Shown: positions 41,168-49,835 of the stretch, piece after piece
How positions within the stretch are numbered: position 1 is the first letter of the stretch
Layout: each line of letters starts with the position of its first letter
Source: Thalassobacillus sp043497085
GTDB taxonomy: Bacteria; Bacillota; Bacilli; Bacillales; Halobacillaceae
Direction: 5' to 3' (one strand)
Length of the DNA: 64,000 nt
Assembly (NCBI GenBank): GCA_043497085.1
Contig: JBIEKI010000001.1
Program-made: the position numbers and the translations under genes
Notes under the pieces: generated by a model
Database searches by the model: none
Seen by the model: only the letters and a program-made list of their open reading frames with translations
Told to the model about the DNA's origin: nothing

Positions 41168-42775
41168 TTAAAGTGGATTATCCGGATCATTAAATGGCTT
41201 ATTCTGATCTGTGCCAGGGTTGTTTGGGATGTCGTTATTATTTTGGTCAAATCTGGACTTATTCTGGTTTTGAACTTCGATTCGTTCTAATTTAGTATCC
41301 CATTTATGCAGATACTTTGCTGCCAGTTCGCGTCCACCAAGTCCAAAGGAAAGACCGAACGCAATGGCCAATCCACCAAGGATCAGGATGAATGCTGCAT
41401 TGACGATACTGTCTGCTACACCAAGCTGGTCTAAAGCCATAAATACCGCCAATGCAAAGATAGTATATTTAGCAATAGCTGACAGCATACGATAGCCAGG
41501 ACCATGCAGGATGTTATGCAACAGCTTTTGGACAAGGTTCCCGACATATAGACCTACGAACAAGATGACGATTGCCGCAAAAACGCTAGGCAGATAAGCG
41601 ATAACGCCAGTTGCAAGATCTACAAGGAATTCCAGCTGGATAATCTGCAGAGCTTCAACTGTGAACAGGACGACAATCAGGATTTGCACGATGGCTCCGA
41701 TGATCCGGGAAATGCTGTAATTACTCTCATCCGGATCCCAGTTTCCGACACCCATATTTTTTGCCATGGAGTTGACACCCAGGCGCTCGAGTAAGTTGGC
41801 TGTGATCTGGCCGACCCATTTACCTACCCAAATACCTGCCAAAATAAGTACAATGGCAACTGCGATATTTGGAATCATCGCCAGGACGTTGTTAAGCATG
41901 TTGATCGCAGGGTCTGTTATACCTCTGATTTCAAGTTGCTCCAGCGCGGAGATAACAACGGGAATCAAAATAAGAATATAGACAATGGTACCGATGATTC
42001 TGGATAAGCTGGTACCTTCAAGAATTTTGTCGAGTCCCATACGGTGAGCTGCTCGTTCTGTACCGATGCTCTTAAGGAATTTAGTCAAAATATCCCGTAC
42101 AAGCTTAGCGACAAACCACCCAATCAGAAGAATGAGTGCCGCTGCAAATAGTTTTGGAATAAATGCCAGGAACGATTCAATCATGTTTGTGAATGGCTCA
42201 GAAATACCGGTGATCTGCAACGCGGACAGAACAGCTGGCAGGAAGAGAAGCAATACTAAATAAAAGACAATATTTGCGGCGCTTTGAATACCTCGTTGTG
42301 ATGAATGCTCATCATCTGCTAAGCCGAATCTCTCCATTTTATGTCCGAGGTCGAATTTTTCACCGGCTTTGACGACCACCCAGCTAAGTGCTTTGGCGAC
42401 TAACCACGCAACCAGTAGGATAAGTGCTGCTTTCAAGATGTTAGGAATGGCTGCGAATAAAGTAGATAACATATCTGAAAGTGGTGCAGCGATAATGTTC
42501 AAGTTCAAGATATTAAAGAAAATGACAAATACAAAAATAAGTACAATCCAGTAGACAACCTTACTGATTATTTTCTCCGAGGACCATTTTTTGTTGTCGT
42601 TCCTTCTTTCTTTTTCAGCAGAAAACAATTTGTCATCCAGACTCGTTTTCTCCAAGCCTTTCTTGACACCTTTTTCAATAGCCTTGGCTACCATCCAGCC
42701 AATAAGTAAGACTAATAGTGCAACTATCAGGTTAGGTATTCCTTCCAAAAAACCTGACCATTGAATGTTGTTCAT
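41168..42775 (-). CDS. Mechanosensitive ion channel family protein with five tandem TM-helix repeats
   Basis: A 535-residue membrane protein. Five repeats of a '(I/L)P-x-hydrophobic-G-x-x-V-(A/G)-K' helix are visible: IPNLIVALLVLLIGWMVAK, IPNILKAALILLVAWLVAK, IPKLFAAALILLIGWFVAK, IPNIAVAIVLILAGIWVGK and LPSVFAAIVILFVGLYVGN, spaced about 95-100 residues apart. A C-terminal Gly-rich helix, GLAIAFGLSFGLGGRELAAK, resembles the MscS pore helix. A polar Asn/Asp-rich tail ends it. It probably releases osmolytes on osmotic downshift. Monocistronic. Confidence 0.85.
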   Translation of the reverse strand: MNNIQWSGFLEGIPNLIVALLVLLIGWMVAKAIEKGVKKGLEKTSLDDKLFSAEKERRNDNKKWSSEKIISKVVYWIVLIFVFVIFFNILNLNIIAAPLSDMLSTLFAAIPNILKAALILLVAWLVAKALSWVVVKAGEKFDLGHKMERFGLADDEHSSQRGIQSAANIVFYLVLLLFLPAVLSALQITGISEPFTNMIESFLAFIPKLFAAALILLIGWFVAKLVRDILTKFLKSIGTERAAHRMGLDKILEGTSLSRIIGTIVYILILIPVVISALEQLEIRGITDPAINMLNNVLAMIPNIAVAIVLILAGIWVGKWVGQITANLLERLGVNSMAKNMGVGNWDPDESNYSISRIIGAIVQILIVVLFTVEALQIIQLEFLVDLATGVIAYLPSVFAAIVILFVGLYVGNLVQKLLHNILHGPGYRMLSAIAKYTIFALAVFMALDQLGVADSIVNAAFILILGGLAIAFGLSFGLGGRELAAKYLHKWDTKLERIEVQNQNKSRFDQNNNDIPNNPGTDQNKPFNDPDNPL

Positions 42776-42842
42776 CTACTCATCTCCTTTATCAATAAAA
42801 TTATTACAAGGGTACACTACCCTTATCTGCTTGCTTTAAACA

Positions 42843-42884
42843 AACAGGGCTGGCATTCCCTTAAACGGGAAAACCAGCCCTGTT
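42843..42884 (-). terminator. Terminator of the AbgT gene
   Basis: AACAGGGCTGG and CCAGCCCTGTT pair perfectly around a 20-nt loop that itself can form CCCGTTTAAGGG. The tail on the minus strand is T-rich (TTGTTTAAAG). Confidence 0.75.
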
Positions 42885-42946
42885 GCTAAGTTACTATACG
42901 GGTATGAATTTTCTGTTAATTACCCCTGAAAAATTAACCAGGTAAT

Positions 42947-44470
42947 TTAGAGGTACATACCGATTCCCGGTCCGAATGGTATCCCAAGGAAGGCGAAGAT
43001 GAGCAACAACACGATCCAGACGGATAAGAAAATGATACTATACGGAAGCATCAGGGCAATCAGTGTACCGAGCCCGGCTTTTTTATCATACTCTTTCATG
43101 AATGCTAACACGATGATGATATAAGGGTTCATTGGAGTAATAATATTGGTTGACGAGTCGGCAATACGATATGCTGCTTGAATGAATGCTGGATGATAGT
43201 CTAAGAAATAAAACATCTTAACGAAAATCGGTGCTTCTAATGCCCATTGGGCTGATCCACTGAAGATGAATAAGTTCATGACAGCGGTCAACAGGACAAA
43301 ACCGATAATGACGGCGATTCCGGTAAGCCCAATGGACTCCAGGAAGCTCGCTCCACTGACGGCAATCCAGGTCCCTAAGTTCGTCCAGTCAAAGTAGGCG
43401 ATGAATTGGGCTGCCGCAAAAATCAAAACGATGAAACCGGACATATCTTTCATTGCTTCACTCATAAATTTAGAGATATCTCTTGAACTTTCAAGTTTTC
43501 CAACCGTTTTACCGTACGTTACGCCTACCGCCACAAACCAGAATAAGATAATCGGAATAATCCCATCTAAAAATGGTGAAGGAATGATGCCACCCTCTTC
43601 ATTTCGAAGTGGTGAATTCGGAATAAATATGACCAAAAGGATTAAGGCTACATAGGCGACAGCTGCAATAGCCGCATTCCTAAGCCCTCGCTTTTCCAGA
43701 TCAGTAGCAGCTTTCAAGGCTTCTCCGCCTTTTCCTTCATACTTACCTAACCGGGGTTCGACTATTTTTTCGGTAATAAGAGCACCAGTGATAGATAGAA
43801 CGACTACAGATACCATCATGAAATACCAGTTATCGACTGGTGTAACAACAATATTAGAATCTAAGTTTTTCATCACTTCGGTTGAGATACCGGATAACAA
43901 AGCATCTGTGCCAGCGATGACGATGTTAGCTGTAAATCCGGCACCAACGCCGGCAAAGCCTGCAGCCAGACCGGCGAGTGGATGACGTCCCACTGTGTAA
44001 AATACCATTGCGGCAAGTGGTGGAACGATAACGAAAGCCGCGTCGGAGGCAAGGTTACCTAAAATACCGACAAAAATTACTGCATAAGTTACTAAAGCAG
44101 GTGGTGCTTTCAGAATGGTGCTCTTAATAGCTGTTTCCAGCAGACCAATTTTATCGGCCAAGCCAATGCCGAGCATCATTGCCAATACGAGTCCTAATGG
44201 TTTGAACCCGACGAAGTTTTCCAGCATCGAAGTGAGAATGTATTGAAGTCCTTCTGCAGAGACAAGACTTTTGATGGTAATTACTTCTTCGCTGCCAGGT
44301 TGTTGGAACGAAACATCGAATAAAGAAATGAACCAGGACAATAGGATTACAAATACAGCAAGATACACGAATAGCATGAATGGGTCCGGCAGGCGGTTAC
44401 CTGCACGTTCGATGACATTCAAAAAGCGGTTAAGTCCTTTTCCTCCTGAAGCATTTGACTGAGTAGCCAT
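42947..44470 (-). CDS. AbgT family transporter
   Basis: A 507-residue transporter with about 11 helices, matching AbgT, the p-aminobenzoyl-glutamate importer. Family segments are NRLPDPFMLFVYLAVFVILLSW, GNLASDAAFVIVPPLAA and ADSSTNIITPMNPYIIIV. Some AbgT proteins instead export drugs. Here it lies in an operon-like series with an AbgA-like hydrolase, so uptake of an amidated amino acid is the better guess. The ATG at 44470 follows AAGGAAGGTG. A candidate operator 26 bp upstream matches one before the first gene of the series, implying its own promoter. Confidence 0.9.
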   Translation of the reverse strand: MATQSNASGGKGLNRFLNVIERAGNRLPDPFMLFVYLAVFVILLSWFISLFDVSFQQPGSEEVITIKSLVSAEGLQYILTSMLENFVGFKPLGLVLAMMLGIGLADKIGLLETAIKSTILKAPPALVTYAVIFVGILGNLASDAAFVIVPPLAAMVFYTVGRHPLAGLAAGFAGVGAGFTANIVIAGTDALLSGISTEVMKNLDSNIVVTPVDNWYFMMVSVVVLSITGALITEKIVEPRLGKYEGKGGEALKAATDLEKRGLRNAAIAAVAYVALILLVIFIPNSPLRNEEGGIIPSPFLDGIIPIILFWFVAVGVTYGKTVGKLESSRDISKFMSEAMKDMSGFIVLIFAAAQFIAYFDWTNLGTWIAVSGASFLESIGLTGIAVIIGFVLLTAVMNLFIFSGSAQWALEAPIFVKMFYFLDYHPAFIQAAYRIADSSTNIITPMNPYIIIVLAFMKEYDKKAGLGTLIALMLPYSIIFLSVWIVLLLIFAFLGIPFGPGIGMYL

Positions 44471-44495
44471 ATGTTTCACCTTCCTTCATAAATTT

Positions 44496-44519
44496 GGAAA
44501 AATACCGTTAATCTTCCGT
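44496..44519 (-). promoter_or_regulatory. Candidate operator upstream of abgT
   Basis: On the minus strand, two CGG(A/T)A-type direct repeats lie 11 bp apart. The 24-bp site matches 19 of 24 positions of the site at 49639-49662, and lies at nearly the same distance from its start codon. Confidence 0.55.
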
Positions 44520-44566
44520 AAATAAACAAATTATAGGATGAACAGACAACAAAATTTATAAAATTA

Positions 44567-45871
44567 CTATTGAGTGAATCGATATACTTTACGAGGACGG
44601 CCTCTCTCGCCGGATTGTGCTTCCCCGCATTGTTCTACTACCTTTGTTTTCTCCATCTCTGTCAAAATTCTTCGCCCATTTCGTTCTGTGCTTTGCAACC
44701 AACGTGAAACATCCTGGGAAGTAAATTGGTCCCGATGGTATTGTTTTGCATAAGCTATGATTTTTGAAACGACTCCGGGGCTGATTGATGCATTTTTGAT
44801 TTTTTCTCTCCAGGCAGTACCAGTTTCGACAGTTTGGTAAGATAGATCCTCGGTTTGTTTGTTTTTTAATGTGATCGATTGATCCTCTTCTACCAATAGA
44901 ATGGTTGCTTGTTCTTGTTTGGTCATGTTCCTGAAGCCTAACCGGACATTCTGCTCTGCTTGTGATACGGTTTCCCCAAAACCAATAGAAATACTGGCTT
45001 CAATATTATTTTGTAATTTGATTTCTTCAATCAGATCCAGTAAGTCTTCATAAGCATCTTCGCTGACTTCTCCTCGTGTCGTGAAGATAAAAAACAAACC
45101 ATCCCCTAATTGCATGAGGGAGCCATTAGTTTTTTCAGTGACTTGCAACAGTGATCTTTTCAAGTCTAATTCCTGATATTTAGTCTTGAAGGAATAGTAG
45201 AGGTCATCGAGTTTATCCAAATTAAATTGAACACGACAGCCGATGATTGCCGTTTGTGAGTTGCGATACCGTTTGGAATGTGCCCGTTCCTCTAAAAATT
45301 GAATGACCATGCGTATCGATAAATAAGAGGGAGTTACACGAAACACTGGAATATTCATCTTCTTTAACTGAAAAAATACATCCTTGATAGAAGTGATCAC
45401 TACCTCGGTTTTCCCTTGCTCATATAAATTTTTATGGAAATCGACAAGGTTCTGAATTTTGTCATAACCCTCAAACGGATGGTTATAATAAGTCAATTTC
45501 TCGAGATTGTAATACGAAAGTATTTTCTCAATTTCTTCATCTGAAATCGTATCGATTCCTACCTGCTGGAAAACTGTCTGCTTCGTTAGTTGTGCTTCCA
45601 GGAGGATACCGAAAAAACTGGAACCATGCAGGGGAGGGAAACTCGCTTCTTCCTCCGTAATCAAATGATTTTCCGTTGCGTACGTGTAATTTAGGACGCC
45701 GGAAAAGAACCATTGATCGACTTCATACCTGTGAGTGGTTAAAATGTTAGTAATTTCTGATAATTCTTCATACACAAAAGGGACGAATTCTATATTTTCA
45801 AATTCTTGTGCTACATATTCAATTCGTTGCATCGAATCAGCGGGACTGATTACTCCAATTCTTGTTTTCAT
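44567..45871 (-). CDS. Transcriptional regulator with sensor-like N-terminus, GGDEF-like middle and C-terminal winged helix
   Basis: A 434-residue protein. The N-terminal 170 residues look like a PrpR-type ligand sensor (VGVISPADS-like start, RVTPSYLSIR). The middle (about 195-330) resembles a degenerate nucleotide-cyclase/GGDEF fold (FNLDKLDDLYYSF, GDGLFFIFTTRG, ASISIGFGETVSQAE). The last 65 residues form a winged helix (FTSQDVSRWLQSTERNGRRIL). It overlaps the upstream hydrolase gene by 35 nt; start 45871 is chosen because AGGTG lies 6 nt before it. It probably controls this operon through the paired operators. The domain assignment is by eye. Confidence 0.7.
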   Translation of the reverse strand: MKTRIGVISPADSMQRIEYVAQEFENIEFVPFVYEELSEITNILTTHRYEVDQWFFSGVLNYTYATENHLITEEEASFPPLHGSSFFGILLEAQLTKQTVFQQVGIDTISDEEIEKILSYYNLEKLTYYNHPFEGYDKIQNLVDFHKNLYEQGKTEVVITSIKDVFFQLKKMNIPVFRVTPSYLSIRMVIQFLEERAHSKRYRNSQTAIIGCRVQFNLDKLDDLYYSFKTKYQELDLKRSLLQVTEKTNGSLMQLGDGLFFIFTTRGEVSEDAYEDLLDLIEEIKLQNNIEASISIGFGETVSQAEQNVRLGFRNMTKQEQATILLVEEDQSITLKNKQTEDLSYQTVETGTAWREKIKNASISPGVVSKIIAYAKQYHRDQFTSQDVSRWLQSTERNGRRILTEMEKTKVVEQCGEAQSGERGRPRKVYRFTQ

Positions 45872-47120
45872 CGTCATCACCTGTTTCTTTTTGTAAATAT
45901 GCTGCAATCATGTTACTTCCTTTTTGCAGATCGGCTATACTTGCATATTCTTTAGGGTGATGGCTGATTCCTTCTTTACAAGGAATGAATATCATACCAG
46001 AAGGCCAGCGGACCGCCATGTTCATAACATCATGGCCTGCACCGCTATCCATCAGCAGTGCCTTATATCCAATCTTTTCACTGATTTTCTGAAGTTTTTC
46101 CTGAATCTTTGGTGCAAGAAAGATAGAATCATTATTTACTAGTGTCTCTACTTTGATCGCTATTTCTCGCTTTGTTTCGACCTTTCTGCAATAGGACTTT
46201 ATCAGATCTGTCAGTTCATATTTGGAGCTGTCATCCACGCTGCGGATATCTATGCCGAGTTCCACTTCACCAGGGATGACATTCATGGCATTTGGCTTTA
46301 GTTTAACTGTACTTACCGTAGCTACTAAGGGGACTTCATGTCTGGTGTTTATTTTGTTGGCTTCCTGCTCGACAAAATTAACAAGGGGAGCGATAGCTGC
46401 AAAGGCATCTTTCCGGTTGTCCATAGGAGTTGTACCTGTATGATTGGACATGCCAGTGGCGGTAACTTTCAGACGAATCGGGCAGGCTACTCCTCGGACG
46501 ATCCCGATGTCTGCTCCATTATTTTCAATTTGTACCCCTTGTTCAATGTGCAATTCCAGAAAACTCTCCAAAACATCTGGTGCCTTTTCTGCTTGTTCGA
46601 TGGTTCCCCAATCCAATCCAAACTCCTCGATTGCTTGTTTGATCGTCACACCATCTTCATCGGTGACAGTCTCAAGGTCCTGTTTATCCAGCAATCCACT
46701 AACTGCTTTGCTTCCGATAGTAGATACACCGAAACGGGCTGATTCCTCCGAAGCGAAACAAATGACCGCAATATTTTTCTTTGGTGTAAAAGACTGATCC
46801 TTCATTTGCTTAACTGCAGCCAGGCCGCAAAGAACACCGGCTACTCCATCATAACCACCGCCTGCATTGACTGTATCGAGGTGGGATCCTACTGCAACGG
46901 TAGGAGCCGAACTGTCCACTTTCCAAACAGCCCATTGGTTGCCTGCTTCATCGCTAGTTATTTGTAAGTCGAGCTCTTTTGCTACTTGTCGAAAAGCTTC
47001 ATGAGCACGGGATTCTTCCGGGCTGTAGCTAAGCCGGGTGAATCCGCCTGGTTGATCCATGGCATTTACCATGTTCAACTGCAATAGCTTTTCTTCTAAC
47101 CAATGGGTATCTTCACTCAT
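45837..47120 (-). CDS. M20 family N-carbamoyl-L-amino acid hydrolase / allantoate amidohydrolase-like
   Basis: A 427-residue binuclear metal amidase. Motifs are GSHLDTVNAGGGYDGVAGVL, CFASEESARFGVSTIGSKA and SGAGHDVMNMA, the AmaB/HyuC/AllC branch of M20. It probably removes a carbamoyl or similar group from an amino acid derivative. It overlaps the AbgA-like gene by 8 nt. ATG follows AAGGAGGGA. Confidence 0.88.
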   Translation of the reverse strand: MSEDTHWLEEKLLQLNMVNAMDQPGGFTRLSYSPEESRAHEAFRQVAKELDLQITSDEAGNQWAVWKVDSSAPTVAVGSHLDTVNAGGGYDGVAGVLCGLAAVKQMKDQSFTPKKNIAVICFASEESARFGVSTIGSKAVSGLLDKQDLETVTDEDGVTIKQAIEEFGLDWGTIEQAEKAPDVLESFLELHIEQGVQIENNGADIGIVRGVACPIRLKVTATGMSNHTGTTPMDNRKDAFAAIAPLVNFVEQEANKINTRHEVPLVATVSTVKLKPNAMNVIPGEVELGIDIRSVDDSSKYELTDLIKSYCRKVETKREIAIKVETLVNNDSIFLAPKIQEKLQKISEKIGYKALLMDSGAGHDVMNMAVRWPSGMIFIPCKEGISHHPKEYASIADLQKGSNMIAAYLQKETGDDDENKNWSNQSR

Positions 47121-48411
47121 GTGACATCCCTCCTTTTAGAATGTGAATATATGCATCAACAGCTACAGAAACAACTGTTTCTTGATAATCGAAGCACGGA
47201 TGATGATGACCATAAGGAAGCTCTGTACCAAAGAGCATGTATGTGGCCTTCCCGCCGTTTTTTTGTACTGCGTTGGTCATGAAGCTGGCATCCTCCGAAC
47301 CAGAAACCTTCGCATATGGGAGAACTTCCTTAATATAGGAGCTGGATTCACAGGCTTTGGTGATAGAAGGAACCAATGAATCATCACATTTGATTTCTTC
47401 CGTTTCTCCTACAGAGTCCAAGGTAACCTCTACATCATGCATCGCAGCTGCTGCATGAAGGGTACGTTTTGCTTCTTCCAGCATATAGCTGTTCAACTCT
47501 TTCGTTTCTCCCCGGGTTTCGATTTCTAAATAGGAAGTTTCCGGGATAATATTACGCCCGCTGCCGGCAGTCATTTTGCCGACATTGATGCGAGTGGAAC
47601 CACCGCTGTGACGAGGGATAGCATAGAGCTGCGTGGCGGCTGTTGTGGCTGCAAGGAGTGCGTTTTTTCCTTCCTCCGGTTTCATCCCGGCATGAGAAGC
47701 GGCACCCTTGAAGTGTGCATTCAATTTTGTAGATGCAAGGAAACCTTTCGTCGTTGCTGCTATCGTGCCGACAGGATAGGGGGTGATCCCGATATGACCG
47801 GTATAAAATTGATCAACATCATCGAGCCAGCCTTTATCCGTAATCGCTTTCGCCCCACGGCCGCCTTCTTCCGCAGGTTGAAAAATAAGTGTGTAGCGCC
47901 CTGTTAAAGAGTTTTTATACTGAGCGATAAAATGGGCTACTCCAAGACCGATGGTGGTATGACCATCATGACCACAGGCATGCATAACGCCCTCTTCTTG
48001 AGACCGAAAGCCGTGCTTAGAAGGGAAATGGTCTTTAGCATCTGTTTCCTTTATTGGCAGGGCGTCGATATCAAACCGAAAGCCGATATGCTCGCCATTC
48101 TTTTTGGTATCCCATATTGCAACGACCCCTGTATTCCCTCCGCGCATTTTCTCCATCCAACTTTCTTCGACTCCCCAATGAAGCGCTTTTTTTTCATGTT
48201 CTGTTAATAATGGCTCATCAGGAACGCCCATGCGAGACTTACTTTCAAGGGCATCAACTCCGACGTGAATAGTGAAGCCGAGTTTTTCTAATTCCTTACC
48301 AATGCGGTAAGTGGTGTAATACTCCATGAAACCTAGTTCAGGATGCTGGTGGAGGGTACGGCGCCATTCCATCAGCAGGGGAGTAATTTTTTCAGTGAAA
48401 TTATCAGTCAT
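47113..48411 (-). CDS. M20 amidohydrolase, AbgA-like (aminobenzoyl-glutamate hydrolase subunit)
   Basis: A 432-residue M20D amidohydrolase. WRRTLHQHPELGFMEYYTTYRIG, MRGGNTGVVA, FDIDALPI, HACGHDGHTTIGLG and FQPAEEGGRGAKA are seen. The long insert after residue 60 and the MRGGxTGVVA motif match AbgA, one subunit of p-aminobenzoyl-glutamate hydrolase, rather than HipO. With the preceding M20 gene it could form an AbgAB-like pair. ATG at 48411 follows AAGGAGGTG. Confidence 0.85.
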   Translation of the reverse strand: MTDNFTEKITPLLMEWRRTLHQHPELGFMEYYTTYRIGKELEKLGFTIHVGVDALESKSRMGVPDEPLLTEHEKKALHWGVEESWMEKMRGGNTGVVAIWDTKKNGEHIGFRFDIDALPIKETDAKDHFPSKHGFRSQEEGVMHACGHDGHTTIGLGVAHFIAQYKNSLTGRYTLIFQPAEEGGRGAKAITDKGWLDDVDQFYTGHIGITPYPVGTIAATTKGFLASTKLNAHFKGAASHAGMKPEEGKNALLAATTAATQLYAIPRHSGGSTRINVGKMTAGSGRNIIPETSYLEIETRGETKELNSYMLEEAKRTLHAAAAMHDVEVTLDSVGETEEIKCDDSLVPSITKACESSSYIKEVLPYAKVSGSEDASFMTNAVQKNGGKATYMLFGTELPYGHHHPCFDYQETVVSVAVDAYIHILKGGMSHE

Positions 48412-48415
48412 GTCA

Positions 48416-49612
48416 TCACCTCCTTGCCAGTTCATCTAAAGTATCTATTGCCAGCTTTACTAAAAAAGAGCTGCCAATCGGTAATGCTCGTTCATCCAGT
48501 TTGAACTTCGGATCATGAAGAGGCTTTTGTTCTTCTTTGTTTTCAATTTGTGTTCCCAGCCAAATAAAGGCGCCTGGATAATTTTCTAAAAAGCGGGCGA
48601 AATCTTCTCCAGCCATAGATGGAGCCACTTCAGGTGCAGCATCCCCGCCGAGCAGGTCTTTAGCAGAGTTGCGCGCTAATTGTGCCCATTCCGGCGTATT
48701 GATCGTTGCCGGATACCCATCCAAATATTCGATATCTACCGAACCGTCAAAAGCTTCCGCAGTCTGCCGTAATATGGTGTGAAAGCGGCTTTTGACTTTT
48801 TGTTTCACTTCCGGAAGATAAGTGCGAATAGTCCCTTCAAACGTCACCTTATCAGCAATGACATTGTAGCGGTAACCGCCTTCAATCTTTCCGATTGTGA
48901 GGACTGCCGAATCAAGCGGATTGACATTGCGGGAGACAATGGTCTGCAAGCTGGTGACCATTTGATTGGCAATTATGATTGCGTCATTGCCATCCTGGGG
49001 CATACTAGCATGGCCGCCACGTCCGGTAACTGTTACCTTGAAGCGGTCCGATGCCCCCATCATCTCTTTATCTCTTATACCGACTTCGCCTACAGGCAGG
49101 CCGGGCCAGACATGTTGTCCGTAAATGACATCGGGCTGGTATTCCGAAAATACGCCATCCTCCATCATTTGTTTAGACCCTCCAGTAGGTGCGTTTTCTT
49201 CGGCGGGCTGAAATACTAACAATACGATACCGTTTATTTGCTCTCGCATTTGATTTAACGCATAACCTGCACCGAGAAGCATAGAAGTATGGGCATCATG
49301 TCCACAAGCATGCATTTTTCCATTTTCTTTTGAAATGTAAGGATGGTCATTCATTTCCTGGATAGGTAAAGCATCCATATCAGCACGTAAGGCAACAGTC
49401 TTACCTGGGTTGCTGCCTTTTATGATGCCAAGCACACCTGTTCCTGCGAAGCCGGTTTGGTACTCGATTCCATAGGATTCCAGTGTTTTTTGTACCAGTT
49501 CGGACGTTTTAAATTCTTCTCCGCTTAATTCCGGGTGCAGGTGCAAGTGCCGTCGAACATCTATAATTTCATCTTTTACTTTATCTATATAAGTTTCGAT
49601 AGTGGATTTCAT
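48416..49612 (-). CDS. M20 family amidohydrolase (first gene of the operon)
   Basis: A 398-residue M20D amidohydrolase of the hippurate/amino-acylase type. It has RRHLHLHPELSGEE, RADMDALPI, HACGHDAHTSMLLG and FQPAEENAPTGG. It lies 4 bp before the AbgA-like gene. ATG at 49612 is 11 nt from GGAG; a GTG at 49624 overlaps the site. The operon of three different M20 enzymes, a regulator and AbgT suggests stepwise breakdown of N-acylated amino acids. Confidence 0.88.
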   Translation of the reverse strand: MKSTIETYIDKVKDEIIDVRRHLHLHPELSGEEFKTSELVQKTLESYGIEYQTGFAGTGVLGIIKGSNPGKTVALRADMDALPIQEMNDHPYISKENGKMHACGHDAHTSMLLGAGYALNQMREQINGIVLLVFQPAEENAPTGGSKQMMEDGVFSEYQPDVIYGQHVWPGLPVGEVGIRDKEMMGASDRFKVTVTGRGGHASMPQDGNDAIIIANQMVTSLQTIVSRNVNPLDSAVLTIGKIEGGYRYNVIADKVTFEGTIRTYLPEVKQKVKSRFHTILRQTAEAFDGSVDIEYLDGYPATINTPEWAQLARNSAKDLLGGDAAPEVAPSMAGEDFARFLENYPGAFIWLGTQIENKEEQKPLHDPKFKLDERALPIGSSFLVKLAIDTLDELARR

Positions 49613-49638
49613 AGTTGTTGTCACTCCTTTTTATTTAA

Positions 49639-49662
49639 GGAAATATTCCTTAAATATTCCGT
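49639..49662 (-). promoter_or_regulatory. Candidate operator upstream of the M20 operon
   Basis: On the minus strand, direct repeats CGGAATATTT and AGGAATATTT lie 11 bp apart, 27 bp before the first start codon. It matches the site at 44496-44519 in 19 of 24 positions. Confidence 0.55.
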
Positions 49663-49723
49663 TAAAAACAGTATAACAAATTATAGATAAATGTCACCCT
49701 TTTATTTAAAATTTTCTGAAAAC

Positions 49724-49753
49724 AAATAAAAACTCCCCTCACAAGGAGGGGAG
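49724..49753 (-). terminator. Terminator of the M28 peptidase gene
   Basis: CTCCCCT pairs with AGGGGAG, followed on the minus strand by TTTTTATTT. Confidence 0.85.
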
Positions 49754-49759
49754 GAGAAA

Positions 49760-49834
49760 CTACTTTCTTACCAGTTCATATACGGATGCACCAACCAGTT
49801 CACCAATTTCCTGCATTCGTTTCCAGCTATAGAA
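49760..49834 (-). pseudogene. C-terminal remnant of a duplicated M28 peptidase
   Basis: Read on the minus strand this encodes MQEIGELVGASVYELVRK and a stop codon, which aligns with LQDVGEIVGAAVYQIAR near the end of the intact M28 peptidase (about 9 of 17 identical). It is in a different frame and begins beside the intact gene's stop codon. No start or catalytic part remains. It looks like the leftover of a tandem paralogue or of an older C-terminus. Confidence 0.6.
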
Positions 49835-49835
49835 A

